Assembly: GCA_015522385.1 (NCBI GenBank)
Contig: WAMJ01000045.1
Location: 1-64,000, forward strand
Direction: 5' to 3'
DNA: 64,000 nt
Origin: Candidatus Heimdallarchaeota archaeon
GTDB taxonomy: Archaea > Asgardarchaeota > Heimdallarchaeia > Heimdallarchaeales > Kariarchaeaceae
The position numbers and the translations under genes were made by a program. A model generated the notes under the pieces. It was given only the letters and a program-made list of their open reading frames with translations. It searched no databases and was not told the DNA's origin. This document shows positions 24,514 to 32,710 of the stretch, one piece after another. Numbering within the stretch: position 1 is the first letter of the stretch; each line of letters starts with the position of its first letter.

Positions 24514-26289
24514 GTGAAAATTTTAAAAGTCACTGAGGAATCTGGAGTTTCCCTACCAGAGGAACATTTGATGTTCCAAGACATCTTTGACTCATTTAAT
24601 GCACCGGGTCTTTGGCTATATACAAAAGAAAATGGCCAGAATGGCCCCTTCGGATTGGTCCAAGATGGACACAATACCATACTGCTCTATGATACCAATG
24701 AGAGTGAGTTGAAGTGGAAGCCAATAAAAGAGGATGGTGCCTATCTAATTGAAGCAGAAGTAGAGGGTGAGGGTGGTGTGATCATCCCCCATTTAGCTGA
24801 AATAGAGGTTGACATATACCTTGACGGTAAGAAATATCTCATTCTTGTGAAGTGTGACGCGTCCTCCTCTGATGCCCTGCACATTGCACTCAAGAGTACC
24901 ACTCCGATTAACTTCTTTAGAGAACTCAAGAAAAGGATCAGAGATATCGTTACCACCATGTACATTAGTGGAGATATGCTTGGTGAGGCAATGGTTGGCC
25001 AGGAACTCCCACTTCCTGAGAATGCATTCCAAGTACTTATGAAATTCGGGATGCTGGGGTTGCGGTATGAAGGAGCAAAGATCATAAATATAGAGGACGC
25101 GGAGACCCCAGATGATGTAAAACAAGAATTTGAGGTGCATCATGAAGAGGAGATAGAGGAGATTGATGAAGCCTTCATCCCAGATATTCCTAAAATTGAG
25201 GAGGAGGTAGAGACACCCGCTTACACTGAGAAACCGCGTGGACCTCCTGCAGTTACAAGAACAAAAACAACAGCTGATATCCCAAGGGCTCAAGCCAGTG
25301 GGGATCCTTCTCAACCTCCTACACCCAAGAAACCCCCAACTCCAAGCGTGCCCTCAGCTAAAGCAGCAGCGCCACCAAGTCCTTCACCTCCAAGCCCTTC
25401 ACCTCCAAGCCCTTCACCTCCAAGCCCTGTAGCTGAACCAGTACATGGTGGCGATGAAGAACTTATGCCCCGTGCGAGGAGGAGCAAGAAGAGAGTCAAA
25501 CCCGCCCTTCCAACTATGCCAGGTGTGAGTAAGGAGAAGGGTATGCAGATGTCAAGGAAAGTAGAATCTAAAGAGACTTTGGACGACCTAGAGGACGAGG
25601 AAGATAAACCAGTATTAGATGAAAAGATAAAATCCGAGAGAAAGGTACAACAGGTGGCAGGTCTTACACCAGAGGATATGCCCACGGATACCGAGGAAAA
25701 TATCCTCAAGTCGATAAAAACAAGGTGGCACGACCGGATGGTTGTCTCCAAGACTTATCCAGTTGATGTGACGATCTCCACTGAGGTCCTCAAGGTTCAG
25801 AAGACCAAAAGTAATATTATATCGGGAGAGAGAGAAATGGAGAAAGTCGGGAGAGCGGTTGTCGATATGAACAAACCGGTGACTGTTAGGGCCATTTTCC
25901 CCGGTTGCATAACTCAACCTAGCACACGGCTTATCGATCCAAAGACCGAAAGGGTATCAGTGAGGTTCTACGTCACGCCCTTGTCCAAGGGTACAATGGA
26001 ATGCAAAATAGTCCTTGAACAGGATGATCTTGTAGTATCTGAGATGGATCTACCGACCAAGGTCATTGACCATAGGGTTGCCAAACTTGTAGCAATTGGA
26101 GGTGCAGCAATCAGTGGAATACCAGCATCTGTTGGTTATGCCATCAATGGTACGGTGACAGAGTTGTTGAGTACCAAGTACCTACCCCTCTACGGAGGGA
26201 CCGTTGGCCTTCTTGTTGGGGCTGCACTAGCATATTTCTTGAGGAATAAATCCAAATCAAGTGATAAGTCAACTACTCTTACCCTCTAA
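24514..26289 (+). CDS. Tail-anchored protein with proline-rich linker, unknown function
   Basis: A 591-residue protein I do not recognise. The N-terminal 200 residues look like a globular alpha/beta domain. An acidic stretch (about 205-235) is followed by a Pro/Ser/Ala-rich linker (about 240-315) containing the repeat SPSPP, a basic patch RARRSKKRVK, and an acidic coiled segment. Residues about 400-510 form a beta-rich domain (VDVTISTEVLKVQ, RAVVDMNKPVTVRAIFPG) that looks immunoglobulin-like. Two hydrophobic helices lie at about 525-543 and 557-577, with a short basic tail. There is no signal peptide, so the long part should face the cytosol. The layout suggests a membrane-tethered adaptor. 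Confidence 0.6.
   Translation: MKILKVTEESGVSLPEEHLMFQDIFDSFNAPGLWLYTKENGQNGPFGLVQDGHNTILLYDTNESELKWKPIKEDGAYLIEAEVEGEGGVIIPHLAEIEVDIYLDGKKYLILVKCDASSSDALHIALKSTTPINFFRELKKRIRDIVTTMYISGDMLGEAMVGQELPLPENAFQVLMKFGMLGLRYEGAKIINIEDAETPDDVKQEFEVHHEEEIEEIDEAFIPDIPKIEEEVETPAYTEKPRGPPAVTRTKTTADIPRAQASGDPSQPPTPKKPPTPSVPSAKAAAPPSPSPPSPSPPSPSPPSPVAEPVHGGDEELMPRARRSKKRVKPALPTMPGVSKEKGMQMSRKVESKETLDDLEDEEDKPVLDEKIKSERKVQQVAGLTPEDMPTDTEENILKSIKTRWHDRMVVSKTYPVDVTISTEVLKVQKTKSNIISGEREMEKVGRAVVDMNKPVTVRAIFPGCITQPSTRLIDPKTERVSVRFYVTPLSKGTMECKIVLEQDDLVVSEMDLPTKVIDHRVAKLVAIGGAAISGIPASVGYAINGTVTELLSTKYLPLYGGTVGLLVGAALAYFLRNKSKSSDKSTTLTL
25378..25428 (+). repeat. 15-bp tandem repeat encoding SPSPP
   Basis: Three near-perfect 15-bp units (AGC CCT TCA CCT CCA; the first begins AGT) plus a partial fourth, in frame inside the proline-rich linker. 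It is a slippage-prone minisatellite that could vary in copy number between strains. Confidence 0.85.
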
Positions 26290-26295
26290 GTAATC

Positions 26296-26303
26296 CCTAT
26301 AAA
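26296..26303 (+). promoter_or_regulatory. TATA box for the HAD hydrolase gene
   Basis: CCTATAAA centred about 26 bp before the GTG start at 26325. Confidence 0.45.
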
Positions 26304-26324
26304 CTACTAGATTATATTCAGAAT

Positions 26325-27029
26325 GTGCTTGATGGAATTACCACACTATTCTTTGATCTAGATGGAACACTTAATGAGCTAGAGGATCATCACTTCATGA
26401 CCACCTATGCGAGGGAGGCTTACAAGCACTTCTTGGATCAGTTTGAAACCTTTGAAGAATTCGTCACTCACCTAGTAGCTGGGACGATGGAGATGTTCAA
26501 GAACGACAATGAGAACTATGTTGTCGAGGCATTCTTTGACTATTTCTGTCAGCATGTATCAATTAGTAGACAGGAGGCAATGAACCGATTCATCAGATTT
26601 TACGAAACCAACTTCGACGAGCTAAGGAATGAAGCTGGGAAAGTCGACTACGCTGTCGAGGTCATTGAAGAGGCGAAAAATAGAGGGTACAAACTTGTTC
26701 TCGCTACCCAGCCCATGTTCTATGAACTAGCTACAAGGAAACGAGTCCAGTGGATAGGGCTAAACCCTGACGACTTCCTAGTCATTAGCCACGCCTTAAA
26801 TGCTAAGGCGAGTAAACCTAATCCGTCGTATTTTAGATGGCTCTTGGAGGAAGTAGGTTCCAAGCCAGAGGAGACATTGATGATAGGAAATGACCCCAAT
26901 ATGGATCTTGGTGCTGCAAAAGTCGGGATAAAGACGTGGATGACCACTCAAGTAGAAGATACCGAAATATATCCTGATTACACGGGAAGTCTCAAGGATC
27001 TATATGAAGCAATTGTAAGACAATCATAG
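26325..27029 (+). CDS. HAD-superfamily hydrolase
   Basis: A 234-residue phosphatase of the haloacid dehalogenase superfamily. Motif I DLDGT (with the nucleophile Asp) is near residue 12, motif II is LATQP, the lysine of motif III lies in ASKPNP, and motif IV is GNDPNMDLGAAK with its acidic residues. An inserted helical cap (about 25-110) marks a C1-type member that acts on small phosphorylated metabolites, such as phosphoglycolate or nucleotides; the substrate cannot be read. GTG start with its own promoter. Confidence 0.85.
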   Translation: MLDGITTLFFDLDGTLNELEDHHFMTTYAREAYKHFLDQFETFEEFVTHLVAGTMEMFKNDNENYVVEAFFDYFCQHVSISRQEAMNRFIRFYETNFDELRNEAGKVDYAVEVIEEAKNRGYKLVLATQPMFYELATRKRVQWIGLNPDDFLVISHALNAKASKPNPSYFRWLLEEVGSKPEETLMIGNDPNMDLGAAKVGIKTWMTTQVEDTEIYPDYTGSLKDLYEAIVRQS

Positions 27030-27035
27030 AATATT

Positions 27036-27599
27036 TTAGATGTATTCATCCACATCAAACTTCTCATCCTCTATGACCTCCTCGAGAATCTCTGTTGTCA
27101 CATTGGTGAAAATCTCCACTACGTTTTCACCAGTCTTAGATGAGCAGTCAATAACCTCTATACTCTTCCTCCAATGACCCCTCCATCTATCAACGACCAA
27201 ATCCAACTGCTCTCGGTCAAATTTGGAGTCTAAATCGTTCTTGTTGATTGCAATGATTAGAGGTATGTGTGAACACTGAGCTTCGATATCAGAGATGTAC
27301 CTATCTAGGTTTTTCGTAGCCTTCTCGTCATTCTGGTCAAGGACAATTATCGCCCCTGATGACCCCTTGAAGTAGAAGTATGTCAGTTTCTCATAATCCC
27401 ATGACCCACCAGTATCCCAGATTGAAAGCGTGATTGAGCGGTCGTCTACATTAATAATCTTCGAGACTAGATTTAGTCCAAGCGTGGGATTGTACGTTAT
27501 TGAGAATCTGCTCGTGGAGAATCGGGTAACGAGGGAAGTTTTCCCAGCCTTGGCCTTCCCTAGAACCAATATTTTGAAAATATAGCTAGAAATCTCCAT
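27036..27599 (-). CDS. Ras-like small GTPase without the catalytic glutamine
   Basis: A 187-residue stand-alone small GTPase of the kind abundant in Asgard archaea. The P-loop GKAKAGKT is at 14-21, the switch I threonine is T39 in NPT, the G3 motif WDTGG is at 61-65, NKND is at 119-122 and SSK in the G5 loop is at 153-155. The residue equivalent to Ras Gln61 is S66, so intrinsic hydrolysis is expected to be slow unless a partner supplies the catalytic group. There is no C-terminal prenylation cysteine; the tail is acidic (EDEKFDVDEYI). It lies 74 bp downstream of an acidic protein gene on the same strand. Its closest eukaryotic relatives (Rab, Ras or Arf-like) cannot be decided by eye. Confidence 0.9.
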   Translation of the reverse strand: MEISSYIFKILVLGKAKAGKTSLVTRFSTSRFSITYNPTLGLNLVSKIINVDDRSITLSIWDTGGSWDYEKLTYFYFKGSSGAIIVLDQNDEKATKNLDRYISDIEAQCSHIPLIIAINKNDLDSKFDREQLDLVVDRWRGHWRKSIEVIDCSSKTGENVVEIFTNVTTEILEEVIEDEKFDVDEYI

Positions 27600-27672
27600 G
27601 AGCTAACTTAACTAATTGAAGGAGATATATGAAACTTCACTAGTGGTCCTATGAAAAATGAGAAAAATATTT

Positions 27673-28113
27673 TCAGTCTTCCCAAAGAGCATCCTCATCA
27701 TCTTCGTCAAGGATGAAAATCTGTCTTTCGGAGTCATAGTCATCAATCTCGATATAATCTCCTGAGATGTCCTCGTCAATATCTGCATCAACGTCATCGA
27801 ACTCAAGACTAATTTCATCATCGTCATCCAACTCCTGGTACTCGAAGTCTGGACTGAAGTCACCGTCATCGTCCAGTTCTTCCCAACTTGTTTTCAGAGT
27901 TACAAGAAAGCTAATCTTATCCAAATACCGCTTGACATCTGCTGCAAATGGCTTGGCTTTCTCAATCTCCTTGTACTGTACATCGGACAAGAACTTCCCT
28001 ACATCGTCATAGTCCCAATGTTCGAGAACAGCCTTAATCTTCTTATTCAAAAGATCTACTCTCGCGTCCACTAGCTCGTACGCTAATTCTCGATCCATGG
28101 TGACCTTTACCAT
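27673..28113 (-). CDS. Acidic protein next to small GTPase, unknown function
   Basis: A 146-residue protein with an N-terminal helical part of about 75 residues (MDRELAYELVDARVDLLNKKIKA style) and a C-terminal half rich in Asp and Glu (about 80-146, with clusters such as LDDDDEISLEFDD). There is no enzyme motif. The acidic tail may be disordered and could mimic nucleic acid or bind basic surfaces. It is 74 bp upstream of the small GTPase gene on the same strand, which makes a functional link possible but unproven. Confidence 0.55.
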   Translation of the reverse strand: MVKVTMDRELAYELVDARVDLLNKKIKAVLEHWDYDDVGKFLSDVQYKEIEKAKPFAADVKRYLDKISFLVTLKTSWEELDDDGDFSPDFEYQELDDDDEISLEFDDVDADIDEDISGDYIEIDDYDSERQIFILDEDDEDALWED

Positions 28114-28217
28114 CGATGCCTATTAGGTCATTCTATAATTTAAACTCTTTTCAAACAACTGGAATTATGAAAACTTCTGAACGATGAATCAAGCAAATAC
28201 AATGGAAAGAATAGGTT

Positions 28218-28892
28218 CTACAGTTTGGCATTCCGTCTGCTAATCCTTTCCTGAGAACTGTAACGCTCTTCAAGCCATGGATCGCCTCTCTGATGGTACC
28301 CTCTCACTTCCCAAAATCCACGCTCCCAGACGTCAGTGAATGTAATACGGTTTAACCACTTTACTGATTTCCAGAGATAAAGTTGAGGAACTAGGGAACG
28401 AAGCGGACCTCCATGATCTGGTTCAAGCGGCTTTCCATCATGCTCGTATGCCAGCAGGACGTCATTCTCTAGGAGATAACCCTCAGCAAGGGGTAGAGCT
28501 GTCGTATAGCCAGATTCAGCCTCAAAAGTCACATACTTTGCTTCCGGTTTGGGTTTGACTATGTCCACAATTGTCTTGAAGGAAACTCCAGCAAATTTTT
28601 GGTCGAGGAGAGACCAAGTTGTGACACAGTGCAGGTCGTTGACCTGTTCCACACGGGGGAGCTTGAGGAACTCCTCCCACGTCCACTTCATCGGGTTCTC
28701 AACCAGACCATCCACCTTGACGTCCCAGTTCTTACCATCGAATTTCGGTGTAGACTCTGCTGAGAGGACAGGCCATCTCCGCGCAAGTCTTTGACCCGGA
28801 GGTACTCTCTCTCGCTTCTCCTTTGCAGAGAGTGAACCATACTCCTCGTAATCCGGTGCCACTGGAGTCTGTTTCTTGAAGGGATTCCGCAT
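28218..28892 (-). CDS. Sulfite-oxidase-fold molybdopterin oxidoreductase
   Basis: A 224-residue molybdenum enzyme of the sulfite oxidase/MsrP (YedY) fold. The molybdenum ligand is C89 in DLHCVTTWS. Other family segments are DGLVENPMKWTWEEFLKLP, GYTTALPL and HGGPLRSLVPQLYLWKSVKWL. There is no Tat signal peptide, in contrast to bacterial MsrP, so it should be cytosolic. Its substrate could be a sulfoxide, sulfite or another small oxide. A TATA-like CTTATTAAAG (28912-28921) lies about 25 bp before the ATG. No molybdopterin synthesis gene or redox partner is adjacent. Confidence 0.87.
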   Translation of the reverse strand: MRNPFKKQTPVAPDYEEYGSLSAKEKRERVPPGQRLARRWPVLSAESTPKFDGKNWDVKVDGLVENPMKWTWEEFLKLPRVEQVNDLHCVTTWSLLDQKFAGVSFKTIVDIVKPKPEAKYVTFEAESGYTTALPLAEGYLLENDVLLAYEHDGKPLEPDHGGPLRSLVPQLYLWKSVKWLNRITFTDVWERGFWEVRGYHQRGDPWLEERYSSQERISRRNAKL

Positions 28893-28911
28893 GGATTTAC
28901 GACTGTTTTGA

Positions 28912-28921
28912 CTTTAATAAG
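28912..28921 (-). promoter_or_regulatory. TATA box for the molybdoenzyme gene
   Basis: On the minus strand CTTATTAAAG, centred about 25 bp before ATG 28892; leaderless start expected. Confidence 0.45.
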
Positions 28922-28938
28922 CATTTACACCAGTGAGA

Positions 28939-30000
28939 CTAACCGAAGAAATCGTCTAGAGAAGTCTGCTTGTTCATCGTCTCAATGCTCTCTGCAGTTG
29001 ATCTTAAGAGGTTCTTGTACCTGTCAGCATTGAAACCTCTCTCCTCGACAAGAAAATGCAGTATCCCTTCCACATCGTACTCTCCAAAAGAGAAGGTTAC
29101 ACCCTTCTTGACATTCGGATGCAGGAAGATGTCCCTTATTTCCTCATAATTATCAAATGGTACAGAGGACACTTTCTTCTCGTTCTTCTGAATGGTGAGA
29201 AAGTCTCCATGCTTTTTCAGAAACTTGAACGCTGTCTTTGCGCCCACACCTCTGAATCCATCCGGATTGAAATCAGTTCCCATCAATATCCCTAGGTCTA
29301 TAAGTTGCTCTCTTGTGAATCCCAATCCCTTTTGCATCTTATCGAGGTGGATTTCCTGGGGATAGATCATCCTTACATGTCCAGATGGAAGTGTCCGCCT
29401 CCCTGAGATGTTAAGATTCCGTACCAAGATAGGACCACCGAAGAGCAGGGAGTCGTAGTCTTGACTCGCAACGGCATAGACCGTTCCCTCCGATGCGATT
29501 TGAGCAGCCTGAGCCTCACCCTCTCCGGGAGCCTGAATTACCGGAATTCCCATGAGATCCAGAAGCCTCTTGGAGTCGTCTATCATATTAGAATCGAGAC
29601 GAGATATCCTCTGCCCAAGGCTTTTTGCCCTCTCCATATCCCCCATCTTCAGAGCTTCCTTGTACTCCTTCTCTGCCTTCTCCTTGATCTCGGATCTCCG
29701 TTCAATAGTCGATCTCTTTAGTTCATGAGACTTACCATCAAAAACGAATACAGGTTTCAGACCCTTGGAGAGGAGCTGCGAGTTCCTCGTCAGAAGTCCG
29801 ATTAGGTGACTTGTAGTCCTACCTTCAGAGTCGGTGAGCGACATCCCTCTTGAGTCCCTGATAGTGGCAAGGAACTGGTAGAGGACATTGAATGCGTCGA
29901 ATGCGAGAGACTTACCGCTGAAGTCTTCGACCTTTTTTTCCTCAATAATCGGTATTGTGCTCAACTCTTTGAGTACTGCCGAGAGGTTTGTAACTCCCAT
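28939..30000 (-). CDS. fen: Flap endonuclease FEN1
   Basis: A 353-residue structure-specific nuclease that removes 5' flaps during Okazaki fragment maturation and repair. The N region has the metal aspartate in LAFDAFN, the I region has FVFDGK, GEGEAQAA and SQDYDSLLFG, and the helix-turn and DNA-binding loop is GTDFNPDGFRGVGAKTA. The C terminus ends in a PCNA-interacting box, Q345 to F352 (QTSLDDFF). The length and order are standard for archaeal FEN1. A TATA-like GCTTATTAAT lies about 26 bp before the ATG. PCNA is not in the window. Confidence 0.96.
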   Translation of the reverse strand: MGVTNLSAVLKELSTIPIIEEKKVEDFSGKSLAFDAFNVLYQFLATIRDSRGMSLTDSEGRTTSHLIGLLTRNSQLLSKGLKPVFVFDGKSHELKRSTIERRSEIKEKAEKEYKEALKMGDMERAKSLGQRISRLDSNMIDDSKRLLDLMGIPVIQAPGEGEAQAAQIASEGTVYAVASQDYDSLLFGGPILVRNLNISGRRTLPSGHVRMIYPQEIHLDKMQKGLGFTREQLIDLGILMGTDFNPDGFRGVGAKTAFKFLKKHGDFLTIQKNEKKVSSVPFDNYEEIRDIFLHPNVKKGVTFSFGEYDVEGILHFLVEERGFNADRYKNLLRSTAESIETMNKQTSLDDFFG

Positions 30001-30118
30001 AAGACAGACAGTTCATCAGGATTAATAAGCACAGAGGAGAGGAGCAAGGACAATCCAACAGTTGATACGGAATCCGAAAGATGATTAAGCATTCGACTAA
30101 TCGGGCAGTTCTAGAGCG

Positions 30119-30128
30119 TTTTTATACT
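30119..30128 (+). promoter_or_regulatory. TATA box for the GTPBP1-like gene
   Basis: TTTTTATACT lies about 26 bp before ATG 30150; this supports ATG 30150 over the adjacent TTG at 30147 and suggests a leaderless transcript. Confidence 0.5.
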
Positions 30129-30149
30129 ATGGTAGAAAAATGACAGTTG

Positions 30150-31742
30150 ATGAAGTACCTTCCTCCAGAATCCGAGAGTGGAAACATCGAGTACAAGCTC
30201 ACCCTCTCGGACAAGTTGGAGAATCGAGAGCGGATCGAGGAACTAGCTTCCCAGATGAGATACCGTCTCTTCGAAGGGAACGGGGAGGCGATATACTACA
30301 TCGGGGTTACCGATGATGGAATACCCATGGGGCTTCCAAGTGATAAACTACAGAAGAGCCTTGATGTCCTGCAGACAGTGGCTAAGCTCGCAGGAGCTAC
30401 TTGTAGAATACTGAGAGAGGCAGAGGGGAAAGAAGGTACGATTGCCGAGATATATGTCGTACGGTCGAAGAACCCCGATGAATTGCCAAATGACATCAGG
30501 ATTGCCTCGACAGGCAATGTCGACGCGGGAAAGAGTACGCTCATAGGTGTCTTGCTCAAAGGGAAGCTAGATGACGGTAGGGGAGCGGCAAGGACCAACG
30601 TGGTACGATACCTCCACGAGCTAGAGTCTGGGAGAACATCTTCAGTCAGTGTCACGGTAATTGGCTATGACGAGAACGGGCAGATCGTGACACAAGACGA
30701 GGTCCACCCACCCACGGATCTGGAAATCCTCGAGCGGAGTGTGAAGACCATCACTTTCTTCGACCTCGCAGGTCACGAGCGATACCTGAAGACCACCGTA
30801 TTCGGTCTCACCGGATTGCAACCTGACTTCGGGATGCTGGTCGTCGCGGCAAATCAGGGAGTACTCCAGATGACCAAGGAGCACCTCGGACTACTCATAG
30901 CCCTTCGGATCCCATTCTTTGTGGTGCTCACCAAGGTAGATATGACACCGACCAAGGTCGCGGAGAAGACAATGGAAGACGTAAGAAAAATCCTGAAAAT
31001 CCCTGGTATATCCAAGATTCCCATGTTGGTGGAAGGTCAAGACGATGTCGTTCTGGCTGCAAGAAATATCAGCAGTGGAAATGTCGTACCAGTCTTCCAA
31101 GTGTCGAACAGCAGCGGGCAGGGAATGGAGAATCTCACGAACTTCCTAAGGTTACTTCCCGTGAGGGAGACGGAGGTAGGAAAGACAGATGATCCGTTCA
31201 AGGCGTATATAGACGACATCTTCAATGTCTCTGGTGTGGGAACCGTAGTAACAGCAATGGTCTACTCAGGTACAGTCAACCAAAATGATCACGTCCTCAT
31301 TGGTCCCTTCAGTGACGGCTCGTTCAAAGAGGTGAGGATCAAGTCAATACACTACAAACGAGTACCGACAAAGACAACAAGACCGGGAAGAAACTACACC
31401 TTCGCTCTCGCCAAATTCAAGAAATCTGATGTCAGGAAGGGGATGATCCTTCTAGGCAAGGAAGATAAACCAGGATCAGTGTACAGGTTTGAGGCCGAGG
31501 TATATGTCCTCTACCACTCAACCACGATCAGGGTTGGCTACTCACCAGTAGTTCATATCAAGTCTATCAGGCAGAGTGCTAAGATCACAGAACTTGACAA
31601 GAAATACCTTAGAACTGGTGACAGGGCAAAGATTACATTCGAGTTCCTATACAGACCAGAGTACATACAAGAAGGTTCACGAATAGTGTTTCGAGAGGGA
31701 AGAACGAGGGGCATCGGAATAGTTACAAAGCTGATAGAATAG
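30150..31742 (+). CDS. GTPBP1-like translational GTPase
   Basis: A 530-residue relative of EF1A/EF-Tu of the GTPBP1/GTPBP2 family, found in archaea and eukaryotes, where it is linked to mRNA turnover and ribosome rescue. An N-terminal domain of about 115 residues (ESGNIEYKLTLSDK) precedes the GTPase domain, which shows the P-loop GNVDAGKST, the G3 motif DLAGHERY (catalytic histidine kept) and TKVD. Two beta-barrel domains follow (DDIFNVSGVGTVVTAMV and the closing RIVFREGRTRGIGIV). It is a single gene between divergent FEN1 and the convergent di-iron gene. Confidence 0.9.
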   Translation: MKYLPPESESGNIEYKLTLSDKLENRERIEELASQMRYRLFEGNGEAIYYIGVTDDGIPMGLPSDKLQKSLDVLQTVAKLAGATCRILREAEGKEGTIAEIYVVRSKNPDELPNDIRIASTGNVDAGKSTLIGVLLKGKLDDGRGAARTNVVRYLHELESGRTSSVSVTVIGYDENGQIVTQDEVHPPTDLEILERSVKTITFFDLAGHERYLKTTVFGLTGLQPDFGMLVVAANQGVLQMTKEHLGLLIALRIPFFVVLTKVDMTPTKVAEKTMEDVRKILKIPGISKIPMLVEGQDDVVLAARNISSGNVVPVFQVSNSSGQGMENLTNFLRLLPVRETEVGKTDDPFKAYIDDIFNVSGVGTVVTAMVYSGTVNQNDHVLIGPFSDGSFKEVRIKSIHYKRVPTKTTRPGRNYTFALAKFKKSDVRKGMILLGKEDKPGSVYRFEAEVYVLYHSTTIRVGYSPVVHIKSIRQSAKITELDKKYLRTGDRAKITFEFLYRPEYIQEGSRIVFREGRTRGIGIVTKLIE

Positions 31743-31775
31743 CTATCGGTAAGAGCAGTACTTCAATAATGAATC

Positions 31776-32534
31776 CTAGAGGATTTTCCTATTTGCATTA
31801 ATGTCAGGAGTTTCAAGTCCAAGATTCTGGCAAATCTGATCAATCTCCTTGTAGTACCTATCTCTCATGGTCACATTGTCCCATCTCTTAATACCCAACT
31901 CGACCGCTAGTTGTGCATTCTTCGATTCACTGTGACCAAACATGTCGAGTGCTCTCGGTACCCAGAAGTCTACCGCTTCCTGTGCAGTTTCCTTGTTGCC
32001 AGGGTAGTTGTCGTCCGTGATGATTTTCTTCAGTCCGTTATACCCAAATCCAATGTGGAGTTTCTCTTCATTGAGCATTAGGGGCATCTGTCTGGCCAGT
32101 GGTGCATAAGAACACTCATGAAATGCCTCCAGCTGATAGATACCTACCCTGTCCACGAGGCACGTGAATGCTACGACGGATTCCCAATTCTTGAACTCAA
32201 TGTTGAAGGAGTCTAGGGTATGTTCTCCGATCTTACGGGAGAGAACCTTTTCGACCATCGCCTCGCCCTCAGGACCGAATTCCTTCATAAGCCGGGTCAT
32301 CGTGAGACCATGCCTGACCTCATCTGTAACGATTCTAGACAGAATCCATTTGTCCTCTGCTGTGGGGGCCTTCTCCTGCCACTCAAGGTGTTGCTGGACA
32401 CTCGCGAACTCCGTGTCAGCTTGAACAAAGAGCATCTTCTTTAGTAGACTGGCGTATTCCTCAGGAAGCTCTTCTGGCGTTTCAAATTTTCGTAGCTTTG
32501 CGTACTTACCTTTCTTGATATTTCTGGTACTCAT
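31776..32534 (-). CDS. PaaA-like ferritin-type di-iron monooxygenase subunit
   Basis: A 252-residue four-helix protein of the phenylacetyl-CoA epoxidase (PaaA/PaaC) family. The full set of di-iron ligands is present: E42, E72-x-x-H75 (DEVRHG), a helix-3 glutamate at E136 or E140, and E157-x-x-H160. This matches the catalytic PaaA rather than the metal-free PaaC. The partners PaaB, PaaC, PaaD and PaaE are not in the window, so the reductase is unknown. A paralogue is 1 kb away, with a MinD-like ATPase gene between them. A role in oxygenating an aromatic or acyl-CoA thioester is likely, but the substrate is inference. Confidence 0.8.
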   Translation of the reverse strand: MSTRNIKKGKYAKLRKFETPEELPEEYASLLKKMLFVQADTEFASVQQHLEWQEKAPTAEDKWILSRIVTDEVRHGLTMTRLMKEFGPEGEAMVEKVLSRKIGEHTLDSFNIEFKNWESVVAFTCLVDRVGIYQLEAFHECSYAPLARQMPLMLNEEKLHIGFGYNGLKKIITDDNYPGNKETAQEAVDFWVPRALDMFGHSESKNAQLAVELGIKRWDNVTMRDRYYKEIDQICQNLGLETPDINANRKIL

Positions 32535-32710
32535 TGTTCCTAAATTGATATAAAATTAGTAACTTAATAAGATTTGGTCTGACCAAAACCGCTCACAAGC
32601 TCGGAAAATGTAATCTGTATAGTGAATATCCCTCTATCCCACAATTTCACTCCAAAATCTTCATAAGAGAGAACATATCTATTATCTTTGTTTAGAAGGA
32701 GAATACATAG

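Noticed and set aside
25378..25428. Short tandem repeat considered as a CRISPR-like array
   Set aside because: Units are contiguous 15-bp codon repeats within a reading frame with no spacers; no cas gene is near.
25311..25751. A 146-codon minus-strand frame inside the proline-rich gene
   Set aside because: It is the antisense of the SPSPP repeat and linker, with repetitive GLGGEGLGGEG composition and no support.
28218..28892. Sulfite-oxidase-fold gene considered as a periplasmic MsrP
   Set aside because: No twin-arginine signal peptide or MsrQ partner gene; it should be cytosolic.
30001..30149. Possible C/D box small RNA between FEN1 and the GTPBP1-like gene
   Set aside because: A C-box-like sequence is present but no D box at a proper distance; the region is explained by two divergent promoters.
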